From Pseudomonas viridiflava (GTDB lineage: Bacteria; Pseudomonadota; Gammaproteobacteria; Pseudomonadales; Pseudomonadaceae), in assembly GCA_900596015.1 (NCBI GenBank), contig UVIF01000012.1, positions 124,001 to 188,000 of the forward strand: 64,000 nt of DNA, given 5' to 3'. The stretch's first letter is position 1. The number at the start of each line of letters is the position of its first letter. The position numbers and the translations under genes are program-made. This document shows, in pieces, positions 38,033-47,706 of the stretch. Under the pieces are notes generated by a model. The model was not told the DNA's origin, did not search any database, and saw only the letters and a list, made by a program, of their open reading frames with translations.

Positions 38033-38629
38033 TCAGTCGTCCTCGGGCTTGTCCTTGAGTGGACATTCCGGGCGTACACCGTAATCAGCACTTCGGCAGG
38101 GGTGAACCCGGCGTTTCTGAATCAGCGAGATGCGCTGCAGGTGGACCGGCTGGGCCGGCGTGCGCTCGATCACATGGTCGTCCTGATCGATGATCTCGGC
38201 GGCCAGGGAGTGGGTTCCTCGGTCGACATTGCTCAAGGCGAACACCGGGCTGCGCCCCGGCGCCTGCGCCACTTCGCCGTCGAGCAGCAGGCGGTAGCGA
38301 TGGTTCGGCTGCAAGGCCGGCTCACTGGTCAGGGTCACGATCAGTGAACCGTCTTCCTCACGCACGGCGGTGTCCGGCAGGGGCCCGAGGATGCGCAGCA
38401 TCTGATAACGCATCGTCGCGGTTTTGTTCGGCACTGGCACCTTGCTGGTGCGCGGCAGCGTCACGGTGGCCGGGGCGGTGGGCGTGGCGCGTGCAGGCAT
38501 CGGCACCCGTTCGGCACCCTTGCGCGGTTGGTCGGTGAAGACCCGGTTGCCATTGGCGTCGACGTAGGTGTACACCGCGGCGTGGGCTGACGCGGCGATC
38601 ACTACCAGCCAGAGCAGCGTCCAGCGCAT
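38033..38629 (-). CDS. DUF4124 domain-containing secreted protein (second of a tandem pair)
   Basis: 198 residues. Signal peptide at 1-17 (cleavage near AHAAV), then the DUF4124 opening VYTYVDANGNRVFTDQP. The rest is a beta-rich region with NVDRGTHSLAAEIIDQDD and a Lys/Asp-rich C-terminus holding two cysteines. It is a paralogue of the neighbouring 38629-39144 gene, whose stop overlaps this start (TGATG). The function is unknown; a periplasmic location is inferred. Confidence 0.82.
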   Translation of the reverse strand: MRWTLLWLVVIAASAHAAVYTYVDANGNRVFTDQPRKGAERVPMPARATPTAPATVTLPRTSKVPVPNKTATMRYQMLRILGPLPDTAVREEDGSLIVTLTSEPALQPNHRYRLLLDGEVAQAPGRSPVFALSNVDRGTHSLAAEIIDQDDHVIERTPAQPVHLQRISLIQKRRVHPCRSADYGVRPECPLKDKPEDD

Positions 38630-39144
38630 CACGGCAGGTGAACCCGCTGGACCGTGAAGGTGACGGTGGCGCTCTGCTGGATCACCGTTTCGCGGGCGTC
38701 GATGACCTGTACCGCCAGGCCATGTTCGCCGCGATCGACATTCACCAGTTGCAGGCGCGGCACGTTGCTTGGCTGACCATAGGGTTCGCCGTCGAGTACC
38801 AGGCGCAGACGATCGCCCGAACGCAGGCGTGGCACGATCGCCACGCCGACATCGAAGGTGCCGTTGTTGGCCCGCAGCGCTTCGTCGGTCGGCAGTCCGG
38901 TCAGTTCCAGTTGGCTGTATTGAGTCTGCTGCACCTCGACGGTGGTGCTCGGCAGGGTGGTCGGCACCGGTTTGCGCAGCGACTCGACGCTGTTGAGCGG
39001 AGGCAATTCGACCGTCTGGCTGGCACGCCCCTGGGGCGGCTGGTTGCTGTAGGCGGTATTGCCCTCGGCGTCGGTGTACTTGTAGATCTGCGCCGCAGCG
39101 GGCAGCGCGCACAGCAGCAACAGGCAGGCTAGGGGTGAGCGCAT
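38629..39144 (-). CDS. DUF4124 domain-containing secreted protein (first of a tandem pair)
   Basis: 171 residues. Signal peptide at 1-17 (cleavage near PAAAQ), DUF4124 motif IYKYTDAEGNTAYSNQP, then a region with NVDRGEHGLAVQVIDARE that aligns with the same part of its downstream paralogue. Both lie between glnA and ntrB on the same strand, a placement I recall from other pseudomonads. No link to nitrogen metabolism can be read from the sequence. Confidence 0.82.
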   Translation of the reverse strand: MRSPLACLLLLCALPAAAQIYKYTDAEGNTAYSNQPPQGRASQTVELPPLNSVESLRKPVPTTLPSTTVEVQQTQYSQLELTGLPTDEALRANNGTFDVGVAIVPRLRSGDRLRLVLDGEPYGQPSNVPRLQLVNVDRGEHGLAVQVIDARETVIQQSATVTFTVQRVHLP

Positions 39145-39232
39145 GGAAACTTCTCTGAGTGGCGCTTGCATGGGGCCAGCATAGAGCAATTGAGGGGTTG
39201 CGTGCAGCGTTGCCACGCTCAGCGCAGAACGA

Positions 39233-39262
39233 AAAAAGGCCACCCGAGGGTGGCCTTTCTGT
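39233..39262 (-). terminator. Rho-independent terminator of glnA
   Basis: Read on the minus strand, AAGGCCACCC-TCG-GGGTGGCC followed by six T residues begins about 15 bases after the glnA stop. It is a strong hairpin and separates glnA from the DUF4124 pair. Confidence 0.92.
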
Positions 39263-39275
39263 CACATCACAGGGA

Positions 39276-40682
39276 TCAGACGCTGTAGTACAGGTCGTAT
39301 TCCAGTGGGTGTACGAAGGTGCGGACCTTGATTTCTTCTTCGCTTTTCAGGGCGATGAAGGCATCGATGAAGTCGTCGCTGAACACGCCGCCCTTGGTCA
39401 GGAACGCACGGCCCTTGTCCAGCTCTTCCAGGGCTTCCTTCAAGCTGCCGCAAACCTGCGGGATTTCCTTGGCCTCTTCGGGCGGCAGGTCGTACAGGTT
39501 CTTGTCGGCGGCATCGCCGGGGTGGATCTTGTTCTGGATGCCGTCCAGGCCAGCCATCAGCAAGGCCGCGAAAGCCAGGTACGGGTTGGCTGCCGGGTCC
39601 GGGAAGCGTGCTTCGATACGACGGCCTTTCGGGCTGTTTACGTAAGGAATACGGATGGAAGCCGAACGGTTGCGGGCCGAGTAGGCGAGCATGACCGGCG
39701 CTTCGAAACCTGGGACCAGACGCTTGTAGGAGTTGGTCGACGGGTTGGTGAAGCCGTTCAGCGCCTTGCCGTGCTTGATGATGCCGCCGATGAAGTACAG
39801 CGCGGTGTCGGACAGGCCGGCATAGCCTTCGCCAGCGAAGGTGTTCTTGCCATCCTTGGAGATCGACATGTGCACGTGCATGCCCGAGCCGTTGTCACCG
39901 TACAGTGGCTTGGGCATGAAGGTAGCGGTGCGGCCGTAGGCGTCGGCAACGTTGTGCACGACGTACTTCAGGGTCTGCACTTCGTCGGCCTTGGCGACCA
40001 GAGTGTTGAACTTGACGCCGATTTCGTTCTGACCGGCAGTCGCCACTTCGTGGTGGTGAACTTCGACGACCTGACCCATCTCTTCCAGTGCGTTGCACAT
40101 GGCGGTACGGATCTCGTGGTCATGGTCGACCGGTGGCACTGGGAAGTAGCCGCCCTTGACGCCTGGACGGTGGCCCTTGTTGCCGCCTTCGACGTCCTGG
40201 TCGGTCATCCAGGAAGCCTGTTCCGAGAAGATCTTGAACATGGAGCCGGAAATGTCGGACTTGAACTTCACTTCGTCGAAGATGAAGAACTCAGGCTCCG
40301 GACCGACGAACACGGTGTCGCCGATACCGGTCGACTTCAGGTATTCCTCGGCGCGATGGGCGATGGCGCGTGGGTCGCGATCGTAGCCCTGCATGGTGGA
40401 CGGTTCGATGATGTCGCAGACCAGGATCAGGGTCGGCTCTTCGGTGAACGGGTCCAGCACGGCAGTGCTGTCGTCCGGAAGCAGGATCATGTCGGAGGCT
40501 TCGATGCCTTTCCAGCCTTCGATGGAGGAACCGTCGAACATCTTGCCGACTTCGAAGAAGTCGTCATCCAGAGCATCGCGCGCTGGCATGGTGACGTGCT
40601 GCTGCTTGCCTTTGGTATCAGTGAAGCGCAGATCAATCCACTTGACGTCATGATCTTTGATGAGTTGAACCGACTTCGACAT
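39276..40682 (-). CDS. glnA: Glutamine synthetase type I
   Basis: 468 residues. It makes glutamine from glutamate and ammonia. Visible landmarks are the catalytic FFIFDEVKF and [13 protein letters not shown] segments and the adenylylation site Tyr397 in NLYDLPPEE, so activity is controlled by covalent modification. The ATG at 40682 ([10 protein letters not shown]) is standard. A sigma-54 promoter and two NtrC-like sites precede it, and a terminator follows. Confidence 0.98.
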   Translation of the reverse strand: MSKSVQLIKDHDVKWIDLRFTDTKGKQQHVTMPARDALDDDFFEVGKMFDGSSIEGWKGIEASDMILLPDDSTAVLDPFTEEPTLILVCDIIEPSTMQGYDRDPRAIAHRAEEYLKSTGIGDTVFVGPEPEFFIFDEVKFKSDISGSMFKIFSEQASWMTDQDVEGGNKGHRPGVKGGYFPVPPVDHDHEIRTAMCNALEEMGQVVEVHHHEVATAGQNEIGVKFNTLVAKADEVQTLKYVVHNVADAYGRTATFMPKPLYGDNGSGMHVHMSISKDGKNTFAGEGYAGLSDTALYFIGGIIKHGKALNGFTNPSTNSYKRLVPGFEAPVMLAYSARNRSASIRIPYVNSPKGRRIEARFPDPAANPYLAFAALLMAGLDGIQNKIHPGDAADKNLYDLPPEEAKEIPQVCGSLKEALEELDKGRAFLTKGGVFSDDFIDAFIALKSEEEIKVRTFVHPLEYDLYYSV

Positions 40683-40784
40683 GTTGTCCTCCGGGGTGGA
40701 ATGGGGCCGATTGTGAAAGGGGGCCCCTAAATATGAGTGATGCCGGGGCCCGATAGTCGGCCAAGGCAACCTGCCTCACAAGGG

Positions 40785-40800
40785 AGCAATTTGCATGCCA
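40785..40800 (-). promoter_or_regulatory. Sigma-54 (-24/-12) promoter of glnA
   Basis: On the minus strand the sequence is TGGCATG-CAAA-TTGCT, against the consensus TGGCACG-N4-TTGCW, with the invariant GG and GC at the correct spacing. It lies about 103 bases upstream of the glnA ATG and points toward it. Confidence 0.88.
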
Positions 40801-40858
40801 GTGCCCCGTGATGGGCGCAACGCCGAGTTTCACTATCCGGATGTTCGAACCCATTCCC

Positions 40859-40943
40859 CTGTAGCAGCGCCGCAAGCCGCGTCGTGCTTCGTCCCCGGCA
40901 TTAATAGGTATGAAGGCAGGACGCGGCTTGCGCCGCTGCCACA
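40859..40943. repeat. Palindromic repeat of the GTAGCAGCGGCGCAAGCC family in the glnA-thiI intergenic region
   Basis: CTGTAGCAGCGCCGCAAGCCGCGTC and the inverse GACGCGGCTTGCGCCGCTGCCACA are about 35 bases apart. The repeat lies between the sigma-54 promoter of glnA and the NtrC-like sites, so it would sit in the DNA loop between activator and polymerase. Confidence 0.88.
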
Positions 40944-40964
40944 AAGGGGCGGGTTGAATAGGGG

Positions 40965-40981
40965 TGCGCTGGTTTGGTGCG
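40965..40981. promoter_or_regulatory. Candidate NtrC enhancer site 1 for glnA
   Basis: TGCGCT-GGTTT-GGTGCG matches the TGCACC-N5-GGTGCA consensus at 9 of 12 specified positions with correct spacing. It lies about 165-180 bases upstream of the sigma-54 promoter, at enhancer distance. Confidence 0.6.
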
Positions 40982-40994
40982 AGACCTTTTTGGG

Positions 40995-41011
40995 CGGTCC
41001 AGATTGGTGCG
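40995..41011. promoter_or_regulatory. Weak candidate NtrC enhancer site 2 for glnA
   Basis: CGGTCC-AGATT-GGTGCG has one good half-site (GGTGCG) and one poor one. Its centre is exactly 30 bases from site 1, about three helical turns, which would favour cooperative binding of two NtrC dimers. It also lies about 95 bases upstream of thiI. Confidence 0.4.
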
Positions 41012-41105
41012 TTTGCCCGTTCGTACGATAGCTGGTCAAACCTTGAGCAATTTCCGCTATAATCCGCGCCCCTCTTTTCAGGCTGGCATTTCGCGCGCTG
41101 TTTTC

Positions 41106-42560
41106 ATGAAACTTATCGTAAAAGTCTTTCCAGAGATCACCATCAAGAGCCCGCCGGTGCGCAAGCGCTTCATCCGCCAGCTCGCCAAGAACATCCGCAT
41201 GGTGCTCCGTGACCTGGACCCGCAGCTGATGGTCACTGGCGTGTGGGACAACCTTGAAGTCCAGACCAAGCTGACGGACGCCAAGGTGTTGCGCGAGATG
41301 ACCGAGCGCCTGAGCTGCACGCCAGGTATCGCGCATTTCCTGCAAGTGGACGAATACCCGCTGGGCGACATGGATGACATCGTGGCCAAGTGCAAGACGC
41401 ACTTCGGCCCGCTGCTGCCTGGAAAGATCTTTTCGGTGCGCGCCAAGCGTGCCGGCAAGCATGCCTTCAGTTCGATGGATGTGGAACGCACCGTCGGCAG
41501 CCAGTTGCGCCGCGAGTGTGGTGCTGCCGGCATCGACCTGAAAAAGCCCGACGTGGTGGTGCGCCTGGAAATCCGCGACCAGCGCCTGTTCGTCATTCAT
41601 GACCAGCACGACGGCATGGGCGGCTACCCCTTGGGCGCGCTGGAACAGACACTGGTGTTGATGTCGGGCGGTTTCGACTCCACCGTCGCCGCCTACCAGA
41701 TCATGCGCCGTGGCCTGATGACCCACTTCTGCTTCTTCAACCTGGGCGGTCGCGCCCATGAGTTGGGGGTGATGGAAGTCGCCCACTTTCTGTGGAAGAA
41801 GTACGGCAGCTCCCAGCGCGTGCTGTTCATCAGCGTGCCGTTCGAGGAAGTACTGGGCGAGATTCTCGGCAAGGTCGACAACAGCCACATGGGCGTGATC
41901 CTCAAGCGCATGATGCTGAGGGCCGCCACGCGCCTGGCCGACCAGCTGAAGATTCCCGCGCTGGTCACCGGCGAAGCCATCTCGCAGGTGTCCAGCCAGA
42001 CCCTGCCCAACCTGTCGGCGATCGACAGCGCGACCGACAAATTGGTACTGCGCCCGCTGCTGGCGAGCCACAAACAAGACATCATCGATCAGGCAGTTGA
42101 AATTGGGACTGCCGATTTTGCCAAACACATGCCAGAATATTGCGGCGTGATTTCGGTCAACCCGACCACCAGTGCAAAATTGCCACGCGTCGTCCATGAA
42201 GAGAAGTCTTTCGACATGGCCGTTCTTGAGCGAGCGCTGGAACGCGCCAAGCTGGTGTCCATTGATGAAGTCATCGACCAGCTGGGCCGGGATATCGAGG
42301 TCGAAGAGGTCAGCGAGGCGCTGTCCGGACAAGTCGTCATCGATATCCGCCACCCCGATGCCCAGGAAGACCAGCCGCTGTCACTGGCCGGCATCGAGGT
42401 CAAGGCAATGCCTTTTTATGCCCTGAACAGCCGCTTCAAGGAACTGGACTTCACTCGCCAGTACTTGCTGTATTGCGACAGGGGCGTCATGAGCCGACTG
42501 CATGCTCACCATCTGTTGAGTGAGGGACATGCCAATGTGCGCGTTTATCGTCCGACATAG
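41106..42560 (+). CDS. thiI: tRNA 4-thiouridine/thiamine sulfurtransferase ThiI
   Basis: 484 residues. THUMP domain in the N-terminal third, adenylation PP-loop SGGFDS at residues 187-192, and a C-terminal rhodanese domain with Cys457 (LLYCDRGVM); the partner cysteine is probably Cys346 (EYCGVIS). It thiolates U8 of tRNA and can supply sulfur for thiamine thiazole. The ATG at 41106 is the family start; the upstream frame from 40974 is noncoding. Confidence 0.97.
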   Translation: MKLIVKVFPEITIKSPPVRKRFIRQLAKNIRMVLRDLDPQLMVTGVWDNLEVQTKLTDAKVLREMTERLSCTPGIAHFLQVDEYPLGDMDDIVAKCKTHFGPLLPGKIFSVRAKRAGKHAFSSMDVERTVGSQLRRECGAAGIDLKKPDVVVRLEIRDQRLFVIHDQHDGMGGYPLGALEQTLVLMSGGFDSTVAAYQIMRRGLMTHFCFFNLGGRAHELGVMEVAHFLWKKYGSSQRVLFISVPFEEVLGEILGKVDNSHMGVILKRMMLRAATRLADQLKIPALVTGEAISQVSSQTLPNLSAIDSATDKLVLRPLLASHKQDIIDQAVEIGTADFAKHMPEYCGVISVNPTTSAKLPRVVHEEKSFDMAVLERALERAKLVSIDEVIDQLGRDIEVEEVSEALSGQVVIDIRHPDAQEDQPLSLAGIEVKAMPFYALNSRFKELDFTRQYLLYCDRGVMSRLHAHHLLSEGHANVRVYRPT

Positions 42561-42608
42561 AGTCCCAGGGTTGAATGGTGGGAGTATCCGCCATCGCCCT
42601 CCCGACCC

Positions 42609-42750
42609 CCAGACAGCGTAGGAACTACTGCGCTAGGCAATGCTGCGTCAGAAACAGGCTCGGAATGCTCATTTACAACCAGTAAACTGTGCTTCCTCAC
42701 CTATTTCTTCCTTGCCTTGCCGTCGCTCGCTACGTTCCTACGCTGTCTGG
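42609..42750. other. Long inverted repeat between thiI and typA, possible structured RNA or bidirectional terminator
   Basis: A perfect 17-base inverted repeat (CCAGACAGCGTAGGAAC at 42609-42625 and its complement at 42734-42750) brackets 108 bases. Inside are further pairings, AGGCAA/TTGCCT and a small TTTAC-AACCA-GTAAA hairpin. It ends about 75 bases before the typA GTG. No protein is encoded here. Whether it is transcribed cannot be told from sequence. Confidence 0.65.
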
Positions 42751-42823
42751 CCCGGATAGCTTTTTGTTTAATATTCGCCACGTAGAATGCGCGGCAACCG
42801 AATCCTCTGATCGAGATACACAA

Positions 42824-44644
42824 GTGATCGAAAATCTACGCAACATCGCCATCATTGCTCACGTTGACCATGGCAAGACCACCCTGGTAGACAAACTCCT
42901 GCGTCAGTCCGGCACCCTGGAGCGCAACGAGCTCAACGACGAGCGCGTGATGGACTCCAACGACCAGGAAAAAGAGCGTGGCATCACCATTCTGGCCAAG
43001 AACACCGCCATCAACTGGAACGGCTACCACATCAACATCGTGGACACCCCGGGCCACGCCGACTTCGGTGGTGAAGTAGAGCGCGTGATGTCGATGGTCG
43101 ACTCCGTGCTGCTGCTGGTCGACGCCCAGGACGGCCCTATGCCGCAAACCCGTTTCGTGACCAAGAAGGCGTTCGAAGCCGGCCTGCGTCCGATCGTCTG
43201 CATCAACAAGGTCGACCGTCCAGGCGCACGTCCGGACTGGGTTCTGGACCAGATCTTCGACCTGTTCGACAACCTCGGCGCCACCGAAGAACAGCTGGAC
43301 TTCAAAGTCGTCTACGCCTCGGCCCTGAACGGCATTGCCGGTCTGGAACACACCGACATGGCCGAAGACATGACCCCGCTGTACCAGTCGATCGTCGACA
43401 ACGTACCGGCTCCGAAAGTTGACCGCGACGGCCCGTTCCAGATGCAGATCTCGGCACTGGACTACAACAGCTTCCTGGGCGTCATCGGTGTTGGCCGTAT
43501 CGCTCGCGGCAGCGTCAAGCCGAACACCCCGGTGGTCGCCATCGGCGCCGACGGCAAGAAGCGCAACGGTCGTATCCTCAAGCTGATGGGTCACCACGGC
43601 CTGCACCGCATCGACGTCGAAGAAGCCTTCGCTGGCGACATCGTCTGCGTGAGCGGCATGGACTCGCTGTTCATCTCCGACACCCTGTGCCAGCCGGACA
43701 ACGTCGAAGCGATGAAGCCGCTGACCGTCGACGAGCCAACCGTTTCCATGACCTTCCAGGTCAACGACTCGCCATTCTGCGGTAAAGAAGGCAAGTTCGT
43801 GACGTCCCGCAACATCAAGGAGCGTCTGGACAAGGAGCTGCTGTACAACGTTGCCCTGCGCGTTGAAGAAGGCGACTCGGCCGACAAGTTCAAGGTCTCC
43901 GGTCGTGGCGAGCTGCACCTTTCGGTACTGATCGAAACCATGCGTCGCGAAGGCTTCGAAATGGGTGTCGGTCGTCCTGAGGTGATCATCCGCGTCATCG
44001 ACGGCGAGAAGCAGGAACCGTTCGAAAACGTCACCATCGACACCCCTGAGGAATCCCAGGGCAAGGTCATGGAAGAGATGGGCCTGCGTAAAGGCGACCT
44101 GACCAACATGGTGCCGGATGGCAAGGGCCGTGTTCGTCTGGAATACAACATCCCTGCTCGCGGTCTGATCGGTTTCCGTAACCAGTTCCTGACCCTGACC
44201 AACGGTGCAGGCATCCTGACCTCGATCTTCGATCGCTACGCTCCGATGAAGTCCGGCCACATGTCCGGTCGTCAGAACGGCGTACTGGTGTCGGTTGAAA
44301 CCGGCAAGGCACTGACCTACTCGCTGGAAACCCTGCAGGCGCGCGGCAAGCTGTTCGTCGAGCATGGCCAGGAGATCTACAACGGTCAGATCGTCGGCTT
44401 GAACAGCCGCGACACCGACATGGGCGTAAACCCTACCAAGGGCAAGAAGCTGGACAACATGCGTGCGTCGGGCAAAGACGAAACCATCGCCCTGGTTCCA
44501 CCTGTTCGCTTCACTCTGGAACAGGCTCTGGAATTCATCCAGGACGACGAGCTGTGCGAAGTCACGCCGAAGTCGATCCGTCTGCGCAAGAAGATCCTGG
44601 ACGAAGGCGAGCGTACCCGCGCTGCCAAGAAAGCCAAGAACTGA
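42824..44644 (+). CDS. typA: Ribosome-associated GTPase TypA/BipA
   Basis: 606 residues, translational GTPase family. G1 loop AHVDHGKTT at residues 12-20, G2/G3 ERGITI and DTPGHADF, G4 NKVD; an EF-G-like body and the unique C-terminal domain follow. It helps 50S assembly under stress or cold. The GTG at 42824 (IENLRNIAI follows) is the family start; the ATG-initiated frame from 42689 adds 45 residues across the inverted repeat and is not believed. Confidence 0.97.
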   Translation: MIENLRNIAIIAHVDHGKTTLVDKLLRQSGTLERNELNDERVMDSNDQEKERGITILAKNTAINWNGYHINIVDTPGHADFGGEVERVMSMVDSVLLLVDAQDGPMPQTRFVTKKAFEAGLRPIVCINKVDRPGARPDWVLDQIFDLFDNLGATEEQLDFKVVYASALNGIAGLEHTDMAEDMTPLYQSIVDNVPAPKVDRDGPFQMQISALDYNSFLGVIGVGRIARGSVKPNTPVVAIGADGKKRNGRILKLMGHHGLHRIDVEEAFAGDIVCVSGMDSLFISDTLCQPDNVEAMKPLTVDEPTVSMTFQVNDSPFCGKEGKFVTSRNIKERLDKELLYNVALRVEEGDSADKFKVSGRGELHLSVLIETMRREGFEMGVGRPEVIIRVIDGEKQEPFENVTIDTPEESQGKVMEEMGLRKGDLTNMVPDGKGRVRLEYNIPARGLIGFRNQFLTLTNGAGILTSIFDRYAPMKSGHMSGRQNGVLVSVETGKALTYSLETLQARGKLFVEHGQEIYNGQIVGLNSRDTDMGVNPTKGKKLDNMRASGKDETIALVPPVRFTLEQALEFIQDDELCEVTPKSIRLRKKILDEGERTRAAKKAKN

Positions 44645-44670
44645 TCCGTAGTTCCGGTTGATTGAAAAAG

Positions 44671-44702
44671 CCCCCGGCGCGAAAGCGTCCGGGGGTTTTT
44701 TT
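44671..44702 (+). terminator. Rho-independent terminator of typA
   Basis: CCCCCGGCGC-GAAA-GCGTCCGGGGG forms a strong hairpin with one mismatch and a GNRA-type loop, followed by seven T residues, 27 bases after the typA stop. Confidence 0.93.
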
Positions 44703-44730
44703 ATGATTGCGTTTCGGCAGGTCTGGCCTC

Positions 44731-44938
44731 TTCGCGGGCAGAGACCCGCTCCCACATGCAGCTGCGCTGTGACAGACAGACCAAGTTACGGCCTTCGCGG
44801 GCAGAGACCCGCTCCCACATGCAGCTGCGCTGTGACAGACAGACCAAGTTACGGCCTTCGCGGGCAGAAAGCTCGCCGCCCGCCCCGTTCCCACAGATGG
44901 TCACCGCCCTTGTGGGAGCGGGTCTCTGCCCGCGAAGG
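44731..44938. repeat. Tandem 63-bp REP-containing repeat, third partial unit and closing inverse REP
   Basis: TTCGCGGGCAGAGACCCGCTCCCACA starts at 44731 and 44794, each followed by the same ATGCAGCTGCGCTGTGACAG stretch. A third TTCGCGGGCAGA starts at 44857 but then diverges. The block closes with the inverse GTGGGAGCGGGTCTCTGCCCGCGAA. The interval between typA and the chemoreceptor therefore holds only repeats and the receptor's promoter region. Confidence 0.93.
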
Positions 44939-45041
44939 GGCCGGCCCTGGCACCCTGCATACCTTCCATCGCCCACTTCTCGAGTTTCCCCGGACCGAGC
45001 CGATAGCGCAGGCAATATCGATTCCCTCCGAAGGGGGCCCC

Positions 45042-47039
45042 GTGAGCCTGCTACCTACCAAGATCATGTCCCGCTTCAGCCTGGGCATCCTGTTCATCCT
45101 TCTGGTCACGGCGGTAGCGATATACGCGGTCATGGTGCTCAGCGGCGAGCCCAAACTGATCCAGTCCAACACCAAGAGCGCCGAGCAGTCGGCTACGGCC
45201 ATTGCTCGCCAGCTGTCGATCGAGCTGGCCGAGATCGAGGGACGCGTGGCCGCGCTGGCGAGCCTGGGCGCCACGCTGCCGGCCGACGTCGAGCTGGTGA
45301 AGAGCGCATTGGCCCCGATCATCGATTCTCAGGGCGATGCTGCGATTGCCGGCGGCGGCTTGTGGCCCGAGCCCAATGCGTTCAGCGCAGGCGTGCCGCG
45401 GCGCAGTTTCTATTGGGCTCGTAGTGGGCAGGGCCTGGGTTATTCCGAGGAATACAATGCCGGCGCCGTCGATGACTATCACGCCGCCGACTGGTACGTG
45501 CAGGGCAAGGCATCCGCGCCTGGCCGCTGCGCGTGGTCGGATGCCTACGAAGATCCGGTGAGCAAGATCCTGATGACCACCTGTACCGTGCCCTACAGTC
45601 GTGAAGGACGTTTCGCCGGTGTGGCGACCATCGACCTGACACTCACTGGCTTGGCCAACTTCCTCAAGTCCAATGGGCAGGTCACCGGTGGTTATGCATT
45701 CGCCATCGACCCATCAGGCAAGGTCCTGTATTTCCCGGCCGCCAACGACAAGCCGGCACCTGCCGACGAGGCGGCGATGCTCGCCGCTTATCCCTGGTTC
45801 AAGGGCGTTGCCGATTGGCGCAGCAGCGGCCAGCGCGAAGCGCAGACGTTTCATGTCGATCAGGACGCGCAACTGGGTGGGGCGGGCTACATCAGTCTCA
45901 CGCGGGTTCCGGCCAGTGGTTGGGTGGTGGGCCTGGCTACGCCGCAGGCACACATGACCGGCATTGCCAGCAAATTGACCGTCGATATCCTCACCACCTT
46001 GCTGCCGATCCTGGCGCTGGTGTTCGCTCTCGCCTGGCTGGCCGGGCGTGCGGTGTTCGGCCAGATCAACGAAACCACGGCGCAGATCGACAAGTTGGGC
46101 GAGCAGGGCGGTGGCGCCAGCGCCGAGCTGGACGTGGCTCGCGCGGACGAGATCGGCCTGCTGCGCGGGGCGGTCAACCGTTACGCCGGCAACCTGCGCA
46201 GCATGCTCAAGGCCATCGCCGATGAGGCGCTGCGCCTGCAGAAACAGTCCGATGACGTTGCTCGGTTGTCGGTGATCATGGCCGAACGCGCCGAAACCCA
46301 GCGTCAGGACAACACCTTGCTGGCCACGGCGATTACCGAGATGTCGTCCAGTGCCCAGGAGGTTGCCTCCAACACCACGGAGTGTTCCGACACCGCGCAG
46401 CTGTCGCTGTCGACCGCGCGCCAGAGCCAGGGGCATGTGCAGCAGAACAGCCAGACGATCAATTCCTTGACCGGCGATATCGCCAGCGTTGCGCAGGCGA
46501 TTACCAGCCTGGGTCAGGACATCGAAAGTGTCAGCGGGGTGCTCGACGTGATCAAGTCGATTTCCGCGCAGACCAACCTGCTGGCGCTCAATGCCGCGAT
46601 CGAAGCGGCTCGTGCCGGCGAGCAGGGACGAGGCTTTGCGGTGGTCGCCGACGAAGTGCGCACCCTGGCAGGGCGCACCCAGGCTTCGGCCGACGAGATC
46701 CAGGAGATGATCGGCGAACTGCGCCAGGCGTCGATGAAGGCGGTCAATACCATGGTCGCGGGCGAGGACCGCACGCGGACCGTGGCGCAGCAAGCCGATG
46801 TGTTGAGCGCATCGCTGGGCAGCACGGTGGTCGGTTTCGACGACATCGTCCAGCGCACCCAGCAGATTGCCGTCGCCGCCCAGGAACAGAGCCATGTCAC
46901 CCAGGAGATCAACGAGCTGGCGGTGCGCATTCACGCGGCCAGCGAAGACGGCGCGCGCGATGCGTCGAGCCTGAGCGAGTTGAGCCAAGGCATGCAGGCC
47001 CTGTCGACCCGCCTGGCGGGGCTGAGCCGACAGGGGTGA
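45042..47039 (+). CDS. Methyl-accepting chemotaxis protein with periplasmic Cache-type sensor
   Basis: 665 residues from the GTG at 45042, which has AAGGGGG upstream; the ATG at 45066 is an alternative eight codons in. First membrane helix about 14-36, periplasmic sensor about 40-300 with a double-Cache look ([13 protein letters not shown], then [21 protein letters not shown]), second helix about 305-340, and a C-terminal signalling hairpin with [20 protein letters not shown]. The ligand is unknown; the DDY...DWY pattern is often seen in amine or organic-acid sensors. It is flanked by REP arrays and is probably monocistronic. Confidence 0.9.
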   Translation: MSLLPTKIMSRFSLGILFILLVTAVAIYAVMVLSGEPKLIQSNTKSAEQSATAIARQLSIELAEIEGRVAALASLGATLPADVELVKSALAPIIDSQGDAAIAGGGLWPEPNAFSAGVPRRSFYWARSGQGLGYSEEYNAGAVDDYHAADWYVQGKASAPGRCAWSDAYEDPVSKILMTTCTVPYSREGRFAGVATIDLTLTGLANFLKSNGQVTGGYAFAIDPSGKVLYFPAANDKPAPADEAAMLAAYPWFKGVADWRSSGQREAQTFHVDQDAQLGGAGYISLTRVPASGWVVGLATPQAHMTGIASKLTVDILTTLLPILALVFALAWLAGRAVFGQINETTAQIDKLGEQGGGASAELDVARADEIGLLRGAVNRYAGNLRSMLKAIADEALRLQKQSDDVARLSVIMAERAETQRQDNTLLATAITEMSSSAQEVASNTTECSDTAQLSLSTARQSQGHVQQNSQTINSLTGDIASVAQAITSLGQDIESVSGVLDVIKSISAQTNLLALNAAIEAARAGEQGRGFAVVADEVRTLAGRTQASADEIQEMIGELRQASMKAVNTMVAGEDRTRTVAQQADVLSASLGSTVVGFDDIVQRTQQIAVAAQEQSHVTQEINELAVRIHAASEDGARDASSLSELSQGMQALSTRLAGLSRQG

Positions 47040-47063
47040 CCGGCGGCAATTCGGCGGCGCTCC

Positions 47064-47089
47064 CTTCGCGGGCAGAGCCCGCTCCCACA
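47064..47089 (+). repeat. Single REP core downstream of the chemoreceptor gene
   Basis: One copy of TTCGCGGGCAGAGCCCGCTCCCACA, with no inverse partner nearby, lies between the convergent chemoreceptor and YkgJ-family genes. Confidence 0.85.
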
Positions 47090-47108
47090 TGGGTAGCAGG
47101 GGCACTGC

Positions 47109-47519
47109 TCAGCCTTGGCGCGAGACTGGCTTGGGCTGGTAGGCACAGAAGCCTGGGCGTGGCCCGATCTTCGGGTGGTTGCGGCAGGTGTCCGGGCGCT
47201 TTTCATAGATGGTGCACAGGCGGCTTTTCTTGTCCAGGTACAAGCAATCGTTGTTGCTCATGCGCGTCAGGGTGAAAATGCCCGACTTCTGGTTGAAGCG
47301 CTCGACGATGCCTTCCTTCTGCAAGCGCTTGGCAACGTTCTTGGGGGGATCGCCTTTCTCGAACTCATCCACCACACCGATACGGATCAGGTCCTTGATC
47401 TTCACTTCCACCGGCAGCGTGCAGCAGGTCGAGATACAGGCGCCGCACATCGGCGCGGAATATTTCTGCCAGGTGTCCAGGCGGTCCACTTCGGCGGCGG
47501 CAATCAAAGAGCTTTTCAT
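47109..47519 (-). CDS. YkgJ family cysteine cluster protein
   Basis: 136 residues rich in cysteines arranged as a zinc or iron-binding cluster: CGACISTCC near residues 25-33, NDCLYLDKKSRLC near 90 and RPDTCRNHP near 108. The family (UPF0153/YkgJ) is of unknown function. The ATG at 47519 (MKSSLIAAAEV) was chosen; a start at 47537 would add six residues. Downstream it converges on the chemoreceptor gene. Confidence 0.87.
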   Translation of the reverse strand: MKSSLIAAAEVDRLDTWQKYSAPMCGACISTCCTLPVEVKIKDLIRIGVVDEFEKGDPPKNVAKRLQKEGIVERFNQKSGIFTLTRMSNNDCLYLDKKSRLCTIYEKRPDTCRNHPKIGPRPGFCAYQPKPVSRQG

Positions 47520-47706
47520 CGTCAGGTCATCAGGCAACGTGGATCAGGGCGCGCGATCATACCGGCATTGGTGAAAAAGTGAACAACCATCTGCCTGAAA
47601 CCCTGCTAATCGTGCAAAGTTACGAACCTGAGCTTTAAGCGTGTGTCGAAGCGTCTAGGCTCAGGTATTCCATCTAGAATCGTCAATTTCCCCGAGGACG
47701 CATTGC

